Assembly (NCBI RefSeq): GCF_024628725.1
Contig: NZ_CP102409.1
Span: 2,637,001 to 2,701,000, forward strand
Direction of reading: 5' to 3'
Length of the DNA: 64,000 bases
Source of the DNA: Ruegeria sp. YS9
GTDB lineage: Bacteria; Pseudomonadota; Alphaproteobacteria; Rhodobacterales; Rhodobacteraceae
Part shown: positions 7,933 through 15,790 of the stretch, in pieces
Layout of the letters: each line of letters opens with the position of its first letter
Position numbering within the stretch: position 1 is the stretch's first letter
The notes under the pieces: generated by a model
The model's input: the letters and a program-made list of their open reading frames with translations, nothing else
The model's database searches: none
What the model was told of the DNA's origin: nothing
Made by a program: the position numbers and the translations under genes

Positions 7933-8643
7933 ATGCCACGTTCATTGGCTGCCGATCAGATTTTGCGGGTGCCTTTGCTTCCGGTGCTTGCCGCGCAGGG
8001 CCTATCGGTGCGACGGAACGCTCAGCTGCTGCCGGAACCGACTGGCCCGCGCGAGGGCCGCACAGGGCGCGGGCCGCGCCTGCGGCTTCTGATCACCGGT
8101 GACAGCTCGGCAGCCGGAGTGGGCGCGGGCACGCAGGATCAGGCGTTATCCGGACATCTGGTCAACCGTCTGGCAAGGCACTACGCGGTCGAATGGCAGT
8201 TGGAAGCGACAACCGGGCACACCACCCAGGATACGATTGACCGCCTGTCGCAGATAAATGGCGAATTCGATGCTGTCGTTACGGCACTCGGGGTCAATGA
8301 TGTCACCCGGGCTGTAACACGCCAGCAATTTGCGCACCGCCAGACCCGTCTCATCCGCTTGCTTTCAGAAGACCTGGGCGCTCGGCGCATCGTCGTCACC
8401 GCTGTCCCGCAGATGAACAGGTTTCCGGCCCTGCCACAGCCGCTGGCCTGGGTACTAGGATGCCAAGCCGCGCGCCTGGACCAGGGGCTGCAAGAGGTTG
8501 TAGCTGCTTTTCCGCATGTTCAACACCTGCCCCTCGATCTGCCGGACGACCCGGCATTGGCTGCACCGGATGGCTATCATCCCAGCCCCCGGGCGTATGC
8601 GCTTTGGGCGGATGCAGCCGCGCGTCTGTTGCTTCAGGCCTGA
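7933..8643 (+). CDS. SGNH/GDSL-type esterase
   Basis: A 236-residue hydrolase of the SGNH family, which cleaves ester or acetyl groups on lipids or carbohydrates. Block I with the nucleophile serine appears as LLITGDSSAAGVG. Block III is ALGVNDVT, with the oxyanion asparagine. Block V has Asp and His in APDGYHPSPRAYALWA. There is no signal peptide, so a cytoplasmic substrate is likely. It follows the NTF2-like gene by 2 nt and its 3' end overlaps the convergent rarD by 10 nt. Confidence 0.85.
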   Translation: MPRSLAADQILRVPLLPVLAAQGLSVRRNAQLLPEPTGPREGRTGRGPRLRLLITGDSSAAGVGAGTQDQALSGHLVNRLARHYAVEWQLEATTGHTTQDTIDRLSQINGEFDAVVTALGVNDVTRAVTRQQFAHRQTRLIRLLSEDLGARRIVVTAVPQMNRFPALPQPLAWVLGCQAARLDQGLQEVVAAFPHVQHLPLDLPDDPALAAPDGYHPSPRAYALWADAAARLLLQA

Positions 8644-9539
8644 CCGCGCGCCTGCCGGATCATAGGGATCGAGTAAACGACCAGAGCCGCCCAGATCAGT
8701 GGGAACGCAATCATCCGGCCGGTGTCTATCTTCTCACCGAACAGGGTTATTGCTGTAATGAAAATCATGGTCGGCGCGATGTATTGCAGAATGCCCATCG
8801 TGGACAGACGCACCAGTTTGGCGCCATTTGCGTAAACCAGCAACGGCACCGCCGTCACAACCCCTGCACAGGACAGCAACAAGGTGTCCGACATCGCCAC
8901 GCCGAAATGTCCTGTGCCCTGCACACCCAAAAAGGTGACATAGGCCAGTGCCGGAATCAAAAGGATCAGGACCTCGAGCAGGAAACCCTGGTTCGGCCCA
9001 ATCGGCAACGAGCGCTTGAAGAACGCGTAGAACCCCCAGCTGACCATCAACCCAAGAGCGGCCCAAGGCAAACGACCGGCCTCAACCACAAGTACCACCA
9101 CACCGATCGCAGCCAATCCGACCGCGAACAATTGTGTCCGTGTCAGGGGTTCCCTCAACAGAATTGCCCCCAGCGCAATACTGAACAGAGGGTTGATGTA
9201 ATATCCCAGCGCTGCATCCAACGCGTTGCCCGTGGAAATGGCCCATACGTAAATCGCCCAGTTCACGGAAATAAGCGCAGCGGTCAAAGCGGCCATGCCC
9301 AACATCTTCGGGTTGCCAAGCGCGGCCTTCAGATCCCGGGTTCGGCCCAGGACAACCAGCAACAACCCGGCCACGGGCACTGACCAGATAACACGGTGCG
9401 CCACAACCTCGACCGCGCCCATATGATCCAGCGCTTTCATGTACAGAGGCAAAAACCCCCACAGGACATAGGCCGTGACTGCCAGCGCAAGCCCCTTTGG
9501 TGTGTCCGTGTTCTGTGAAGGTAGAAGCGTGTCTGCCAC
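8634..9539 (-). CDS. rarD: RarD-type EamA transporter
   Basis: A 301-residue, ten-helix DMT-superfamily permease of the RarD branch. Subfamily marks are AYVLWGFLPLYMKAL at the N-terminus, VEVVAHRVIWSVP, the pair NWAIYVWAISTGNALDAALG and GYYINPLFSIALGAILLREP, and LQYIAPTMIFITAITLFGE. E. coli RarD was linked to chloramphenicol sensitivity, but the natural substrate is unknown. The start codon is GTG, supported by CCGGAGAC 7 nt upstream. It is followed only by the convergent SGNH gene. Confidence 0.88.
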   Translation of the reverse strand: MADTLLPSQNTDTPKGLALAVTAYVLWGFLPLYMKALDHMGAVEVVAHRVIWSVPVAGLLLVVLGRTRDLKAALGNPKMLGMAALTAALISVNWAIYVWAISTGNALDAALGYYINPLFSIALGAILLREPLTRTQLFAVGLAAIGVVVLVVEAGRLPWAALGLMVSWGFYAFFKRSLPIGPNQGFLLEVLILLIPALAYVTFLGVQGTGHFGVAMSDTLLLSCAGVVTAVPLLVYANGAKLVRLSTMGILQYIAPTMIFITAITLFGEKIDTGRMIAFPLIWAALVVYSIPMIRQARGQA

Positions 9540-9671
9540 ATCGGGTCTCCGGTTGATACCGGTTCGGTTTAAGGCAGAAATGAACGGGTTGAAAACTCTG
9601 AAAACAGTGAAGTGTCACATAACGATGTTTGATGAGTTGTCAGACCACGCTTTTCAGCTGAGGTCTGAAAT

Positions 9672-9715
9672 GCGAGGCTCTGCCTCGCGCTCCGGGATAT
9701 TTGTGGCCAGATGAA
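9672..9715 (+). repeat. Dispersed repeat element, copy A
   Basis: A short element made of a GC-rich hairpin (stem 9672-9678 with 9682-9688), then CCGGGATATTT (9693-9703) and GGCCAGATGAA (9705-9715). It matches, in order and sequence type, copy B in inverted orientation 15 bp away and copy C at 21540. I associate this arrangement (hairpin, CCGGAGTATTT-like core, GATGAAG) with intergenic repeats of Rhodobacterales. Confidence 0.65.
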
Positions 9716-9730
9716 CAAGGGGCACCAATC

Positions 9731-9788
9731 TTCATCTGGCCGAAAATACCCCGGGGGAGTCGCCGAAGGCGGCGGGGGCAGAGCCCCC
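9731..9788 (-). repeat. Dispersed repeat element, copy B (inverted to copy A)
   Basis: On the minus strand it reads as a hairpin of six G/C pairs (9774-9779 with 9783-9788, loop of three), a second small hairpin (9761-9764 with 9768-9771), CCGGGGTATTTT, then GGCCAGATGAA (9731-9741). Its last 24 bp form an almost perfect palindrome with copy A. It ends 14 bp past the stop of the dehydrogenase gene at 9803, where the hairpin could help end transcription. Confidence 0.65.
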
Positions 9789-9802
9789 ACCGAACCCCGT
9801 GG

Positions 9803-12256
9803 TCACACCTTGACCCGTTCGGATTTCGGGTCATACATCGGCTTGAGCGACGCTTCGGCCCGGACTTTGGTGCCACAAACGTCGATCTCATAGGTCGAGG
9901 CCAGAATGTCCGCGGCTTTTTCCCCTTCGCAGGGCACGTAACCCAAACCGATGGCGCCTACCAGCGTGTGGCCATAGTTGCCCGAGCTGAGATAGCCCAC
10001 ATACTCGCCATCGCGGATGATCGGTTCATTGTGGAACAGCAGCGGCTCGGGATCGGTCAGGCGGAATTGAACCAGGCGCGATTTCGGCCCGCTTTCCTTG
10101 CGCGCGATCACCGCCTCGCGGCCGATGAAGTCGCAGCCCTTGTCCACCTTGACGGCAAAGCCCAGCCCCGCATCCACCACGTGATCCTCGCAGGTGATGT
10201 CATGGCCGAAATGGCGGAAACCTTTTTCGATCCGGCAGCTGTCCATCATGTGCATGCCACAGAGTTTCAGCCCTATGTCCTGCCCCGCATCGTGCAGCGT
10301 TTCAAAGACGTGGCCCGCCATGTCGGAAGAGACATAGATCTCCCATCCAAGCTCGCCCACATAGGTGACACGGTGGGCGCGGGCGAGGCCCATGCCGATC
10401 TCGATTTCCTGCGCGGTGCCGAAGGGGTTTGCCGCGTTGGTGAAATCGTTTGGCGAAACCTTTTCCAGCAAGGCCCGCGCATTCGGACCCATCACCGCCA
10501 GAACGCCTTCACCCGCCGTGACATCGGTGATGACCACGTTGAAATCGCCCGAATGACGCATCATCCAGGTCTGATCCGCCAGCCGCGTCGCTGCCGGGGT
10601 GACCACCAAATAGGACGTCTCGGTAAGACGTGTCACGGTGACATCCGCCTCGATTCCGCCGGAACGGTTCAGAAACTGCGTGTAGACGATCTTGCCGTTG
10701 GGCACCGCGTAGTCGCCGCCACCGATAAAGTTCATGAACTTCTGGGCATCGGGGCCTTCGACGCGGATCTTGCCGAACGAGGACATGTCATACATGCCCA
10801 CGTTCTCGCGCACCGCGCGGTGTTCGGCGGCCGAGTTCTCGAACCAGTTCTGGCGCTTCCAGCTATAGTTGTATTCGCGCTCTTGCCCTTCATTGGCGAA
10901 CCAGTTGGCGCGCTCCCACCCGGCCAGTTCGCCCATCACGGCACCGTGTTCTTTCAGGTGGTGGTGGAACGGCGTCCGGCGCACGCCGCGCGCCGTGGCT
11001 TTCTGGCGATAGGGGTAGTGGTCGGCATAGAGCAGGCCCAGCGTCTCCTTGGACCGTTCGAACAGGTATTTCCTGTTGCCTTGGAAGGGTTGCATCCGGC
11101 TGATGTCCACATCGCCCAGGTCAAAGGGTTTTTCACCCGAATCCATCCATTCGGCCAGCGCCATGCCCGCACCGCCTGCCGATTGAATGCCAATCGAGTT
11201 GAACCCGGCGGCAACCCAGACATTGTCCATCTCAGGCGCCAGACCCAGATGATAGGCATCGTCGGGCGTAAAGCTCTCGGGGCCGTTGAAGAAGGTGTGG
11301 ATACCGGCCTCGGCCAGCATCGGCATCCGTTCGCAGGCGGCTTCGAGGATCGGTTCAAAATGGTCGAAATCCTCGGGCAGCTGGTCGAATTCGAACGTGT
11401 CCGGGATGCCATTCATCGCCCAGGGCTTGGCGTTGCGTTCAAACGCACCCAGCAGGATTTTTCCGGCATCCTCCTTGTAATAGGCGCATTCATCCGGCAC
11501 CCGCAGCACCGGCAGCTGGGTCAGGCCGTCGATGTTTTCGGTCACGATATAGAAGTGTTCGCAGGCATGCAGCGGGACGTTCACGCCGGCCATTCGGCCA
11601 ACTTCGTGGCCCCACATGCCCGCGCAGTTCACCACCATGTCGCATTCGATATGACCCGAGGCGCTGCCGTCATCAGCCACCCAATCGACGCCGGTCACGC
11701 GGCGGCCCTGTTTGACGATGTCGGTGACCTTTACCCTCTCTTTCACCACGCCTCCGCGCTGGCGGGCGCCCTTGGCCAGGGCCAGCGCAATATTGGCGGG
11801 ATCACCCTGCCCATCCAACGGCAGATAGACCGCACCTTTGACGCCCTCGAGATTGATGTGCGGATACAGCTCCTGCACGCGCTCATTCGAGATTTCTTCG
11901 ACCTCGACACCAAACGCCCGCGCCATCGCAGCCTGACGATAGATTTCCTCTTTGCGTTCCTCGGTCAGCGCCACGGTGATCGACCCGCAGCGCTTGAAGC
12001 CGGTGGCGACGCCGGTTTCCTCTTCCAGCGAGCCATATAGCTCCTGACTGTACTTCGCCAGCTTGGTCATGTTTGCGGTGGCGCGCAGCTGCGCAATCAG
12101 ACCCGCCGCATGCCAGGTGGTGCCACTGGTCAGTTGCTTTCGTTCAAGCAACACGACGTCCTTCCAACCCTTCTTGGTCAAATGATACGCGACCGAACAT
12201 CCGATGACGCCACCGCCGATGACGACCGCTCGGGCCTTGCTGGGAAGATCAACCAT
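9803..12256 (-). CDS. FAD-dependent dimethylglycine/sarcosine dehydrogenase-like protein (DAO + GcvT), paralogue 1
   Basis: An 817-residue two-part enzyme that oxidatively demethylates N-methyl amines and can pass the C1 unit to tetrahydrofolate. Residues ~10-400 form the DAO/FAD domain, with VVIGGGVIGCSVAYHL and TTWHAAGL, whose His49 matches the residue carrying covalent FAD in mammalian DMGDH/SarDH. Then come an FAO_M linker (GWERANWFA) and the GcvT folate domain (RVTYVGELGWEIYV, MMDSCRIEKGFRHFGHD, LSSGNYGHTLVGAIGLGYV). It is the last gene of a nine-gene minus-strand run and is paralogous to the gene at 15791. Substrate (dimethylglycine, sarcosine or another N-methyl amine) is not fixed by sequence. 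Confidence 0.85.
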   Translation of the reverse strand: MVDLPSKARAVVIGGGVIGCSVAYHLTKKGWKDVVLLERKQLTSGTTWHAAGLIAQLRATANMTKLAKYSQELYGSLEEETGVATGFKRCGSITVALTEERKEEIYRQAAMARAFGVEVEEISNERVQELYPHINLEGVKGAVYLPLDGQGDPANIALALAKGARQRGGVVKERVKVTDIVKQGRRVTGVDWVADDGSASGHIECDMVVNCAGMWGHEVGRMAGVNVPLHACEHFYIVTENIDGLTQLPVLRVPDECAYYKEDAGKILLGAFERNAKPWAMNGIPDTFEFDQLPEDFDHFEPILEAACERMPMLAEAGIHTFFNGPESFTPDDAYHLGLAPEMDNVWVAAGFNSIGIQSAGGAGMALAEWMDSGEKPFDLGDVDISRMQPFQGNRKYLFERSKETLGLLYADHYPYRQKATARGVRRTPFHHHLKEHGAVMGELAGWERANWFANEGQEREYNYSWKRQNWFENSAAEHRAVRENVGMYDMSSFGKIRVEGPDAQKFMNFIGGGDYAVPNGKIVYTQFLNRSGGIEADVTVTRLTETSYLVVTPAATRLADQTWMMRHSGDFNVVITDVTAGEGVLAVMGPNARALLEKVSPNDFTNAANPFGTAQEIEIGMGLARAHRVTYVGELGWEIYVSSDMAGHVFETLHDAGQDIGLKLCGMHMMDSCRIEKGFRHFGHDITCEDHVVDAGLGFAVKVDKGCDFIGREAVIARKESGPKSRLVQFRLTDPEPLLFHNEPIIRDGEYVGYLSSGNYGHTLVGAIGLGYVPCEGEKAADILASTYEIDVCGTKVRAEASLKPMYDPKSERVKV

Positions 12257-12345
12257 CCTGAAATCTCCGCTGTGTCAGGTTTGGCATAGGTTGCCATGGA
12301 AGATCGACAATAAATGCACCAAAAGCGTCACATAATCCGCAGTTT

Positions 12346-13323
12346 TCACCGATGTGAAGCCGCGCGCTTTTGCCGGCGTACGACAAAAGGCGTTACCCCG
12401 AAGAAGCTTTTGTACACAGACGAAAAACCGTTCGGGAAACCACAGGCCATTCCAATTTCGCGAACGCTCATCGTGGTGTTCAGCAACAGGTTATTTGCCT
12501 TGGCCAGTCGCATTTCCCGGTAGAACCCGTTGGGAGTGGTTCCAAAAAAGGTTTTGAACTTACGCTCGAGGGACCGGTTCGACAGGTGCAGCGATTCGAC
12601 AATCTGATTGATCGGCAGGGGGTCTTCGATATTGGCCTGCATGAGCTTTATGCACTGATCCAGCTTCGAATCGCCTGTCGCGGTCAACTTGGCGCCCGAA
12701 AATGGCTGCATCGAGGCAAAATCGCGGATGTTCTCATGCAGCATGATGTCGGCCACGGTCATCTTCGCAGGTCCCGAGACATGACGCCCGATCACTGCCA
12801 AGGCGATATCCGTTGTGGCCTCCATCCCGGCACATGTCACCACTGCGCCCTGTTCGGTTGCGATCGACAGCTTGGCTTCGAACCGGGCGCCGCGTTCCCG
12901 CAGGAACGATGCGTTTTCCCAATGGGTTGCCAGGTCGGCTGTTCCCTGCTCGTCGATATAGCGGCTGGCGGCTTCGGCCAGCAGGAAAACCTTGGCGCCC
13001 CGGAAGGTATAGTCCGACACCACCCGCCCCAACGACAAATCCGGATGATCCGGATCTGAATTGCCGATTACGAACAGGTAGTCCGCCTTGGGCTGAGGCG
13101 GCACCGCTTCTGTTTGAACCACGGCGTCACTGCTGCTGGCGATCGGGCCACCTTTGAGCGAGCGGTAGGTGAAGGTGAACGGAGGGCTTGGGCATACACG
13201 GTTGGCCAGCCTCAACACCTCGACCAAAGACGCCAGTTCCAGCAGCACGAAACCTGGCGCGACAAGGATGTCGAAATGCCGTATGGCCTGTTTTGGAGCG
13301 TCAGAAGTAGGTTTTGCCGCCAT
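12346..13323 (-). CDS. GlxA/GbdR-type transcriptional regulator (DJ-1/PfpI + AraC HTH)
   Basis: A 325-residue activator with an N-terminal class-I glutamine-amidotransferase-like sensor (FDILVAPGFVLLELASLVEVL; DYLFVIGNSDP; TCAGMEATTDIALAVIGRHV, without an obvious catalytic triad) and a C-terminal AraC/XylS double HTH (NQIVESLHLSNRSLERKFKT; REIGMACGFPNGFSSVYKSFFGVTP). This architecture is that of GbdR, the glycine-betaine/dimethylglycine sensor of Pseudomonas, and of GlxA. It lies 5 nt after a homocysteine methyltransferase gene and 89 bp before a DMGDH-like gene, which favours a betaine-type ligand. I prefer ATG 13323 to a TTG three codons upstream; GAAG precedes it. Confidence 0.82.
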   Translation of the reverse strand: MAAKPTSDAPKQAIRHFDILVAPGFVLLELASLVEVLRLANRVCPSPPFTFTYRSLKGGPIASSSDAVVQTEAVPPQPKADYLFVIGNSDPDHPDLSLGRVVSDYTFRGAKVFLLAEAASRYIDEQGTADLATHWENASFLRERGARFEAKLSIATEQGAVVTCAGMEATTDIALAVIGRHVSGPAKMTVADIMLHENIRDFASMQPFSGAKLTATGDSKLDQCIKLMQANIEDPLPINQIVESLHLSNRSLERKFKTFFGTTPNGFYREMRLAKANNLLLNTTMSVREIGMACGFPNGFSSVYKSFFGVTPFVVRRQKRAASHR

Positions 13324-13328
13324 TTTCT

Positions 13329-14222
13329 TCAAACGATGTTATGACCGGCGGCCCGCACCCGGTGCGCCAGTTCTTCGATATGATCCGGCCCGATTTCGCA
13401 GCACCCGCCAACAATCGTTGCCCCCTGATCGATCCACCGCATTACCTGATCCGCATAAGCCCCTGGGCCAAGGTCATGCCGTTCTTGCAGGGCATCCACG
13501 GTCGGCGCATCCTGAAGGAAGCCATCCGAAATATGCGTAAAACCATTGGCGTACGCCCCGTATGGCCGATTCATGCCGGACAGAACCTCCAGCGCCGCCG
13601 GGATCGCTTCGGGGCGCGAACAGTTGATCAACACGGCATCGGGCGAAAACTCTTCCACCAGCGGAGCAATGTCCGCCAACGCTTCGCCGGACCTGAGAAG
13701 GCTGCCATCGTCATCATTGACCGACAGGGACAGCCAAACCGGTTTTCCGCATCCGGCCGTGCCACGCAATGCGCCCTCGGCTTCCTGTATCGAAGACACG
13801 GTCTCGATCAGAAACAGATCGACCCGCGCGGCCATCATGGCCACAAGTTCGGCGAACTTTTCAGCCGCGTCCGCCGGATCCGGGTTCAGATCGGGTCGAT
13901 ATGATGCCAGCAACGGCCCCAATGCACCCGCGATCCGGCCCTCGGTTTCCGAGCGGGCACGTTCGGCCTGCGTCAGGGCAGTGTCGATCAGGGTAGGCAT
14001 CTGATCCTCCATCCCCACCCGCACCAAACGAGAGCGATGGACGGCATAAGTATTGGTTGTTGCGACCGTCGCACCCCGGCTGAAATAGTCGCGGTGCACT
14101 TCCGCGACCAAATCGGGGTGATCGATCATCACGCGCGTCGACCACAGCGGTGTCGCCTGATCGCCACTGCGTTTTACCAGTTCCTGCCCGATAGAGCCGT
14201 CCAAGAGAGTGATATCTGCCAT
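13329..14222 (-). CDS. Homocysteine S-methyltransferase family protein, betaine-homocysteine methyltransferase-like
   Basis: A 297-residue zinc-dependent TIM barrel that moves a methyl group from a sulfonium or quaternary amine to homocysteine, giving methionine. The zinc ligands are visible: Cys201 in LINCSRP and the pair Cys274-Cys275 in VGGCCEIGPDHI. The N-terminus TLLDGSIGQEL is the family start. S-methylmethionine:homocysteine enzymes share these marks, so substrate is inferred from context: two DMGDH-like genes and a GbdR-like regulator in the same run suggest glycine betaine giving dimethylglycine. Spacing is 11 nt from the upstream reductase and 5 nt to the regulator. Confidence 0.8.
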   Translation of the reverse strand: MADITLLDGSIGQELVKRSGDQATPLWSTRVMIDHPDLVAEVHRDYFSRGATVATTNTYAVHRSRLVRVGMEDQMPTLIDTALTQAERARSETEGRIAGALGPLLASYRPDLNPDPADAAEKFAELVAMMAARVDLFLIETVSSIQEAEGALRGTAGCGKPVWLSLSVNDDDGSLLRSGEALADIAPLVEEFSPDAVLINCSRPEAIPAALEVLSGMNRPYGAYANGFTHISDGFLQDAPTVDALQERHDLGPGAYADQVMRWIDQGATIVGGCCEIGPDHIEELAHRVRAAGHNIV

Positions 14223-14233
14223 GTCATTACTCC

Positions 14234-15286
14234 TCAGGGCACCAATACCAGTTTTCCCGGAAGAGTCTTTGACTGAAAATCAGCCTGTGCAATACCAATA
14301 TCCTTCAACGGATAGGTCCGGGAAACCAGTGGCTTGATCCGTCCGGTATTCACCAGTTCAACAAGACGGGCAAAGACTTCGGGCGCCTGGTGCGTGCACC
14401 CATGTATGGTGATGTCGCGCAGATATATGTCCCGCAGATCAGCTTCGACAATCGGGCCTGCTATTGCCCCCGAAACGGCATAGTGCCCGCCGGATTTCAG
14501 GGAAAGGATCAGCGATGGCCAGGCCGGGCCACCCACAACGTCGATCACCACATCGAACATATCCTGAGGAAGCGGGTCGTTCCGGTCAAACGTGTTCTCG
14601 GCCCCCTGGGATTTCACGATCTCGGCTTTCGTGCCCGCTGTTACAGCCCAAACCGACGCCCCGCGCAGGGCGGCCAGTTGCACCGCCGCCAGCCCGACGC
14701 CGCCCGAGGCGCCGGTGATCAGCACTTTGTGCCCGGCTGTCACGCCTGCGCGGGTCAGCAGGTTTTCCGCCGTCCCGAAGGCGCAAGGAATGGCGGCGAT
14801 TTCCACATCTGAAAGGGGCGAGGCGCTGACGTCATAAAGATCATCGGCTTCAACCAGACAATACTGGGCAAAAGCCCCGTCAATCTCGGAACCCAGCGCA
14901 ATGAAGCCCTGCGGGTTTGCCGGGCGCGGGCGCGGCAGGTTTATCGGACAGGTCACGCGCTGACCCGGTTTGAAGGCAACACCCGGCCCAACCTGTTCCA
15001 CGATGCCGCAAAGATCTCCGCCCTGAATGCGGGGAAAGTGCAATGCACCGCCCCAACCGCCCGCTTCGACCTTCTGATCAACGGTATCCGTCGCGCCGGT
15101 GACGTCCGAGGAATACCAACCGACCCGTGTGTTGATATCCGTGTTGTTCACGCCTGCGGCGGCGACCCGAACCAGAACTTGCCCTGCACCAGGTTCAGGA
15201 ACCGGGATATCACCTCGCCGTTCCAGAACTTCGGGGCCACCGTGACCCGTCAGATAGACACCGGACATCGTCTTTGGAGCATTCAT
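14234..15286 (-). CDS. MDR-superfamily zinc-binding/quinone oxidoreductase
   Basis: A 350-residue medium-chain dehydrogenase/reductase. The N-terminal GroES-like domain contains PVPEPGAGQVLVRVAAAGVNN and IQGGDLCGIVEQVG. The cofactor domain has ITGASGGVGLAAVQLAALRG, the NADP-binding quinone-reductase pattern. The catalytic zinc set of true alcohol dehydrogenases is not evident (NNTDINTR lies where Cys would be), so an NADPH-dependent enone or aldehyde reductase is more likely. It sits between the cupin (12 nt) and the methyltransferase (11 nt), clearly in one transcript. Its step in the operon is unknown. Confidence 0.8.
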   Translation of the reverse strand: MNAPKTMSGVYLTGHGGPEVLERRGDIPVPEPGAGQVLVRVAAAGVNNTDINTRVGWYSSDVTGATDTVDQKVEAGGWGGALHFPRIQGGDLCGIVEQVGPGVAFKPGQRVTCPINLPRPRPANPQGFIALGSEIDGAFAQYCLVEADDLYDVSASPLSDVEIAAIPCAFGTAENLLTRAGVTAGHKVLITGASGGVGLAAVQLAALRGASVWAVTAGTKAEIVKSQGAENTFDRNDPLPQDMFDVVIDVVGGPAWPSLILSLKSGGHYAVSGAIAGPIVEADLRDIYLRDITIHGCTHQAPEVFARLVELVNTGRIKPLVSRTYPLKDIGIAQADFQSKTLPGKLVLVP

Positions 15287-15298
15287 TTCGCTGGCTTC

Positions 15299-15775
15299 TC
15301 AGGTCTGGTCGTCGGGATGGGGCGGAACCGGTCCCATCGGCACGATGTCATATCGGGCATTCAGGTCGGCCATCTTGGCCTCGTCCTCGAAATCCGCCGG
15401 GGTCATGGTTGCCAGTTCCGCAAGGAAACCATCAAACCCGGATGGTTGAAAGATCATGAGCATCCGTGCCGGTTTGTTGTCGGCAACCCGGCAGGCATGA
15501 GGCACACCCGCCGGAACATGCATGGTGGTGCCCGGCGTGCACAGGTGCCAGTCTCCGTCGACATAGAAATCCACGGCGCCCTCCAGGAAATAGAACGTCT
15601 CGGCATGGCTGTCGTGGCGATGAAGGCCAAGCGCGAAGCTGGCCTTCAAGTTGTCTTCCATCAGTGTGTAGGCTCCGCCCGTGTCCTGACCGGAAACTTT
15701 CACGAAGGTATGGTCGTTTTCCCAGTCAAAGTTGGGACCCTCACCGGGTTCCAGCCTGGAATATTGCGGACGCAT
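15299..15775 (-). CDS. Cupin-domain protein
   Basis: A 158-residue single-cupin protein. Motif 1 is GLHRHDSHAETFYFLEG, with two His and a Glu as metal ligands. Motif 2 is PGTTMHVPAGVPHACRV, giving the last His. The C-terminal tail is helical and acidic. Such proteins are often metal-dependent dioxygenases, isomerases or sensors, and the sequence does not say which. It is 15 nt from the upstream DMGDH-like gene and 12 nt from the MDR gene, so it belongs to the N-methyl catabolic run. The DMSP-lyase subtype was considered and not supported (see rejected list). Confidence 0.78.
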   Translation of the reverse strand: MRPQYSRLEPGEGPNFDWENDHTFVKVSGQDTGGAYTLMEDNLKASFALGLHRHDSHAETFYFLEGAVDFYVDGDWHLCTPGTTMHVPAGVPHACRVADNKPARMLMIFQPSGFDGFLAELATMTPADFEDEAKMADLNARYDIVPMGPVPPHPDDQT

Positions 15776-15790
15776 GGGGGCCTCCCTTCG

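Noticed and set aside
9701..12040. 779-residue open frame on the plus strand
   Set aside because: It is the antisense shadow of the dehydrogenase gene at 9803-12256; composition is His/Arg-rich and no family features appear.
15299..15775. Cupin considered as a DMSP lyase (DddQ/DddW/DddK type)
   Set aside because: The metal motif reads H-x-H-x4-E-T-F, lacking the E-x-Y tyrosine of DMSP-lyase cupins, and no acrylate-handling genes are near. General cupin is safer.
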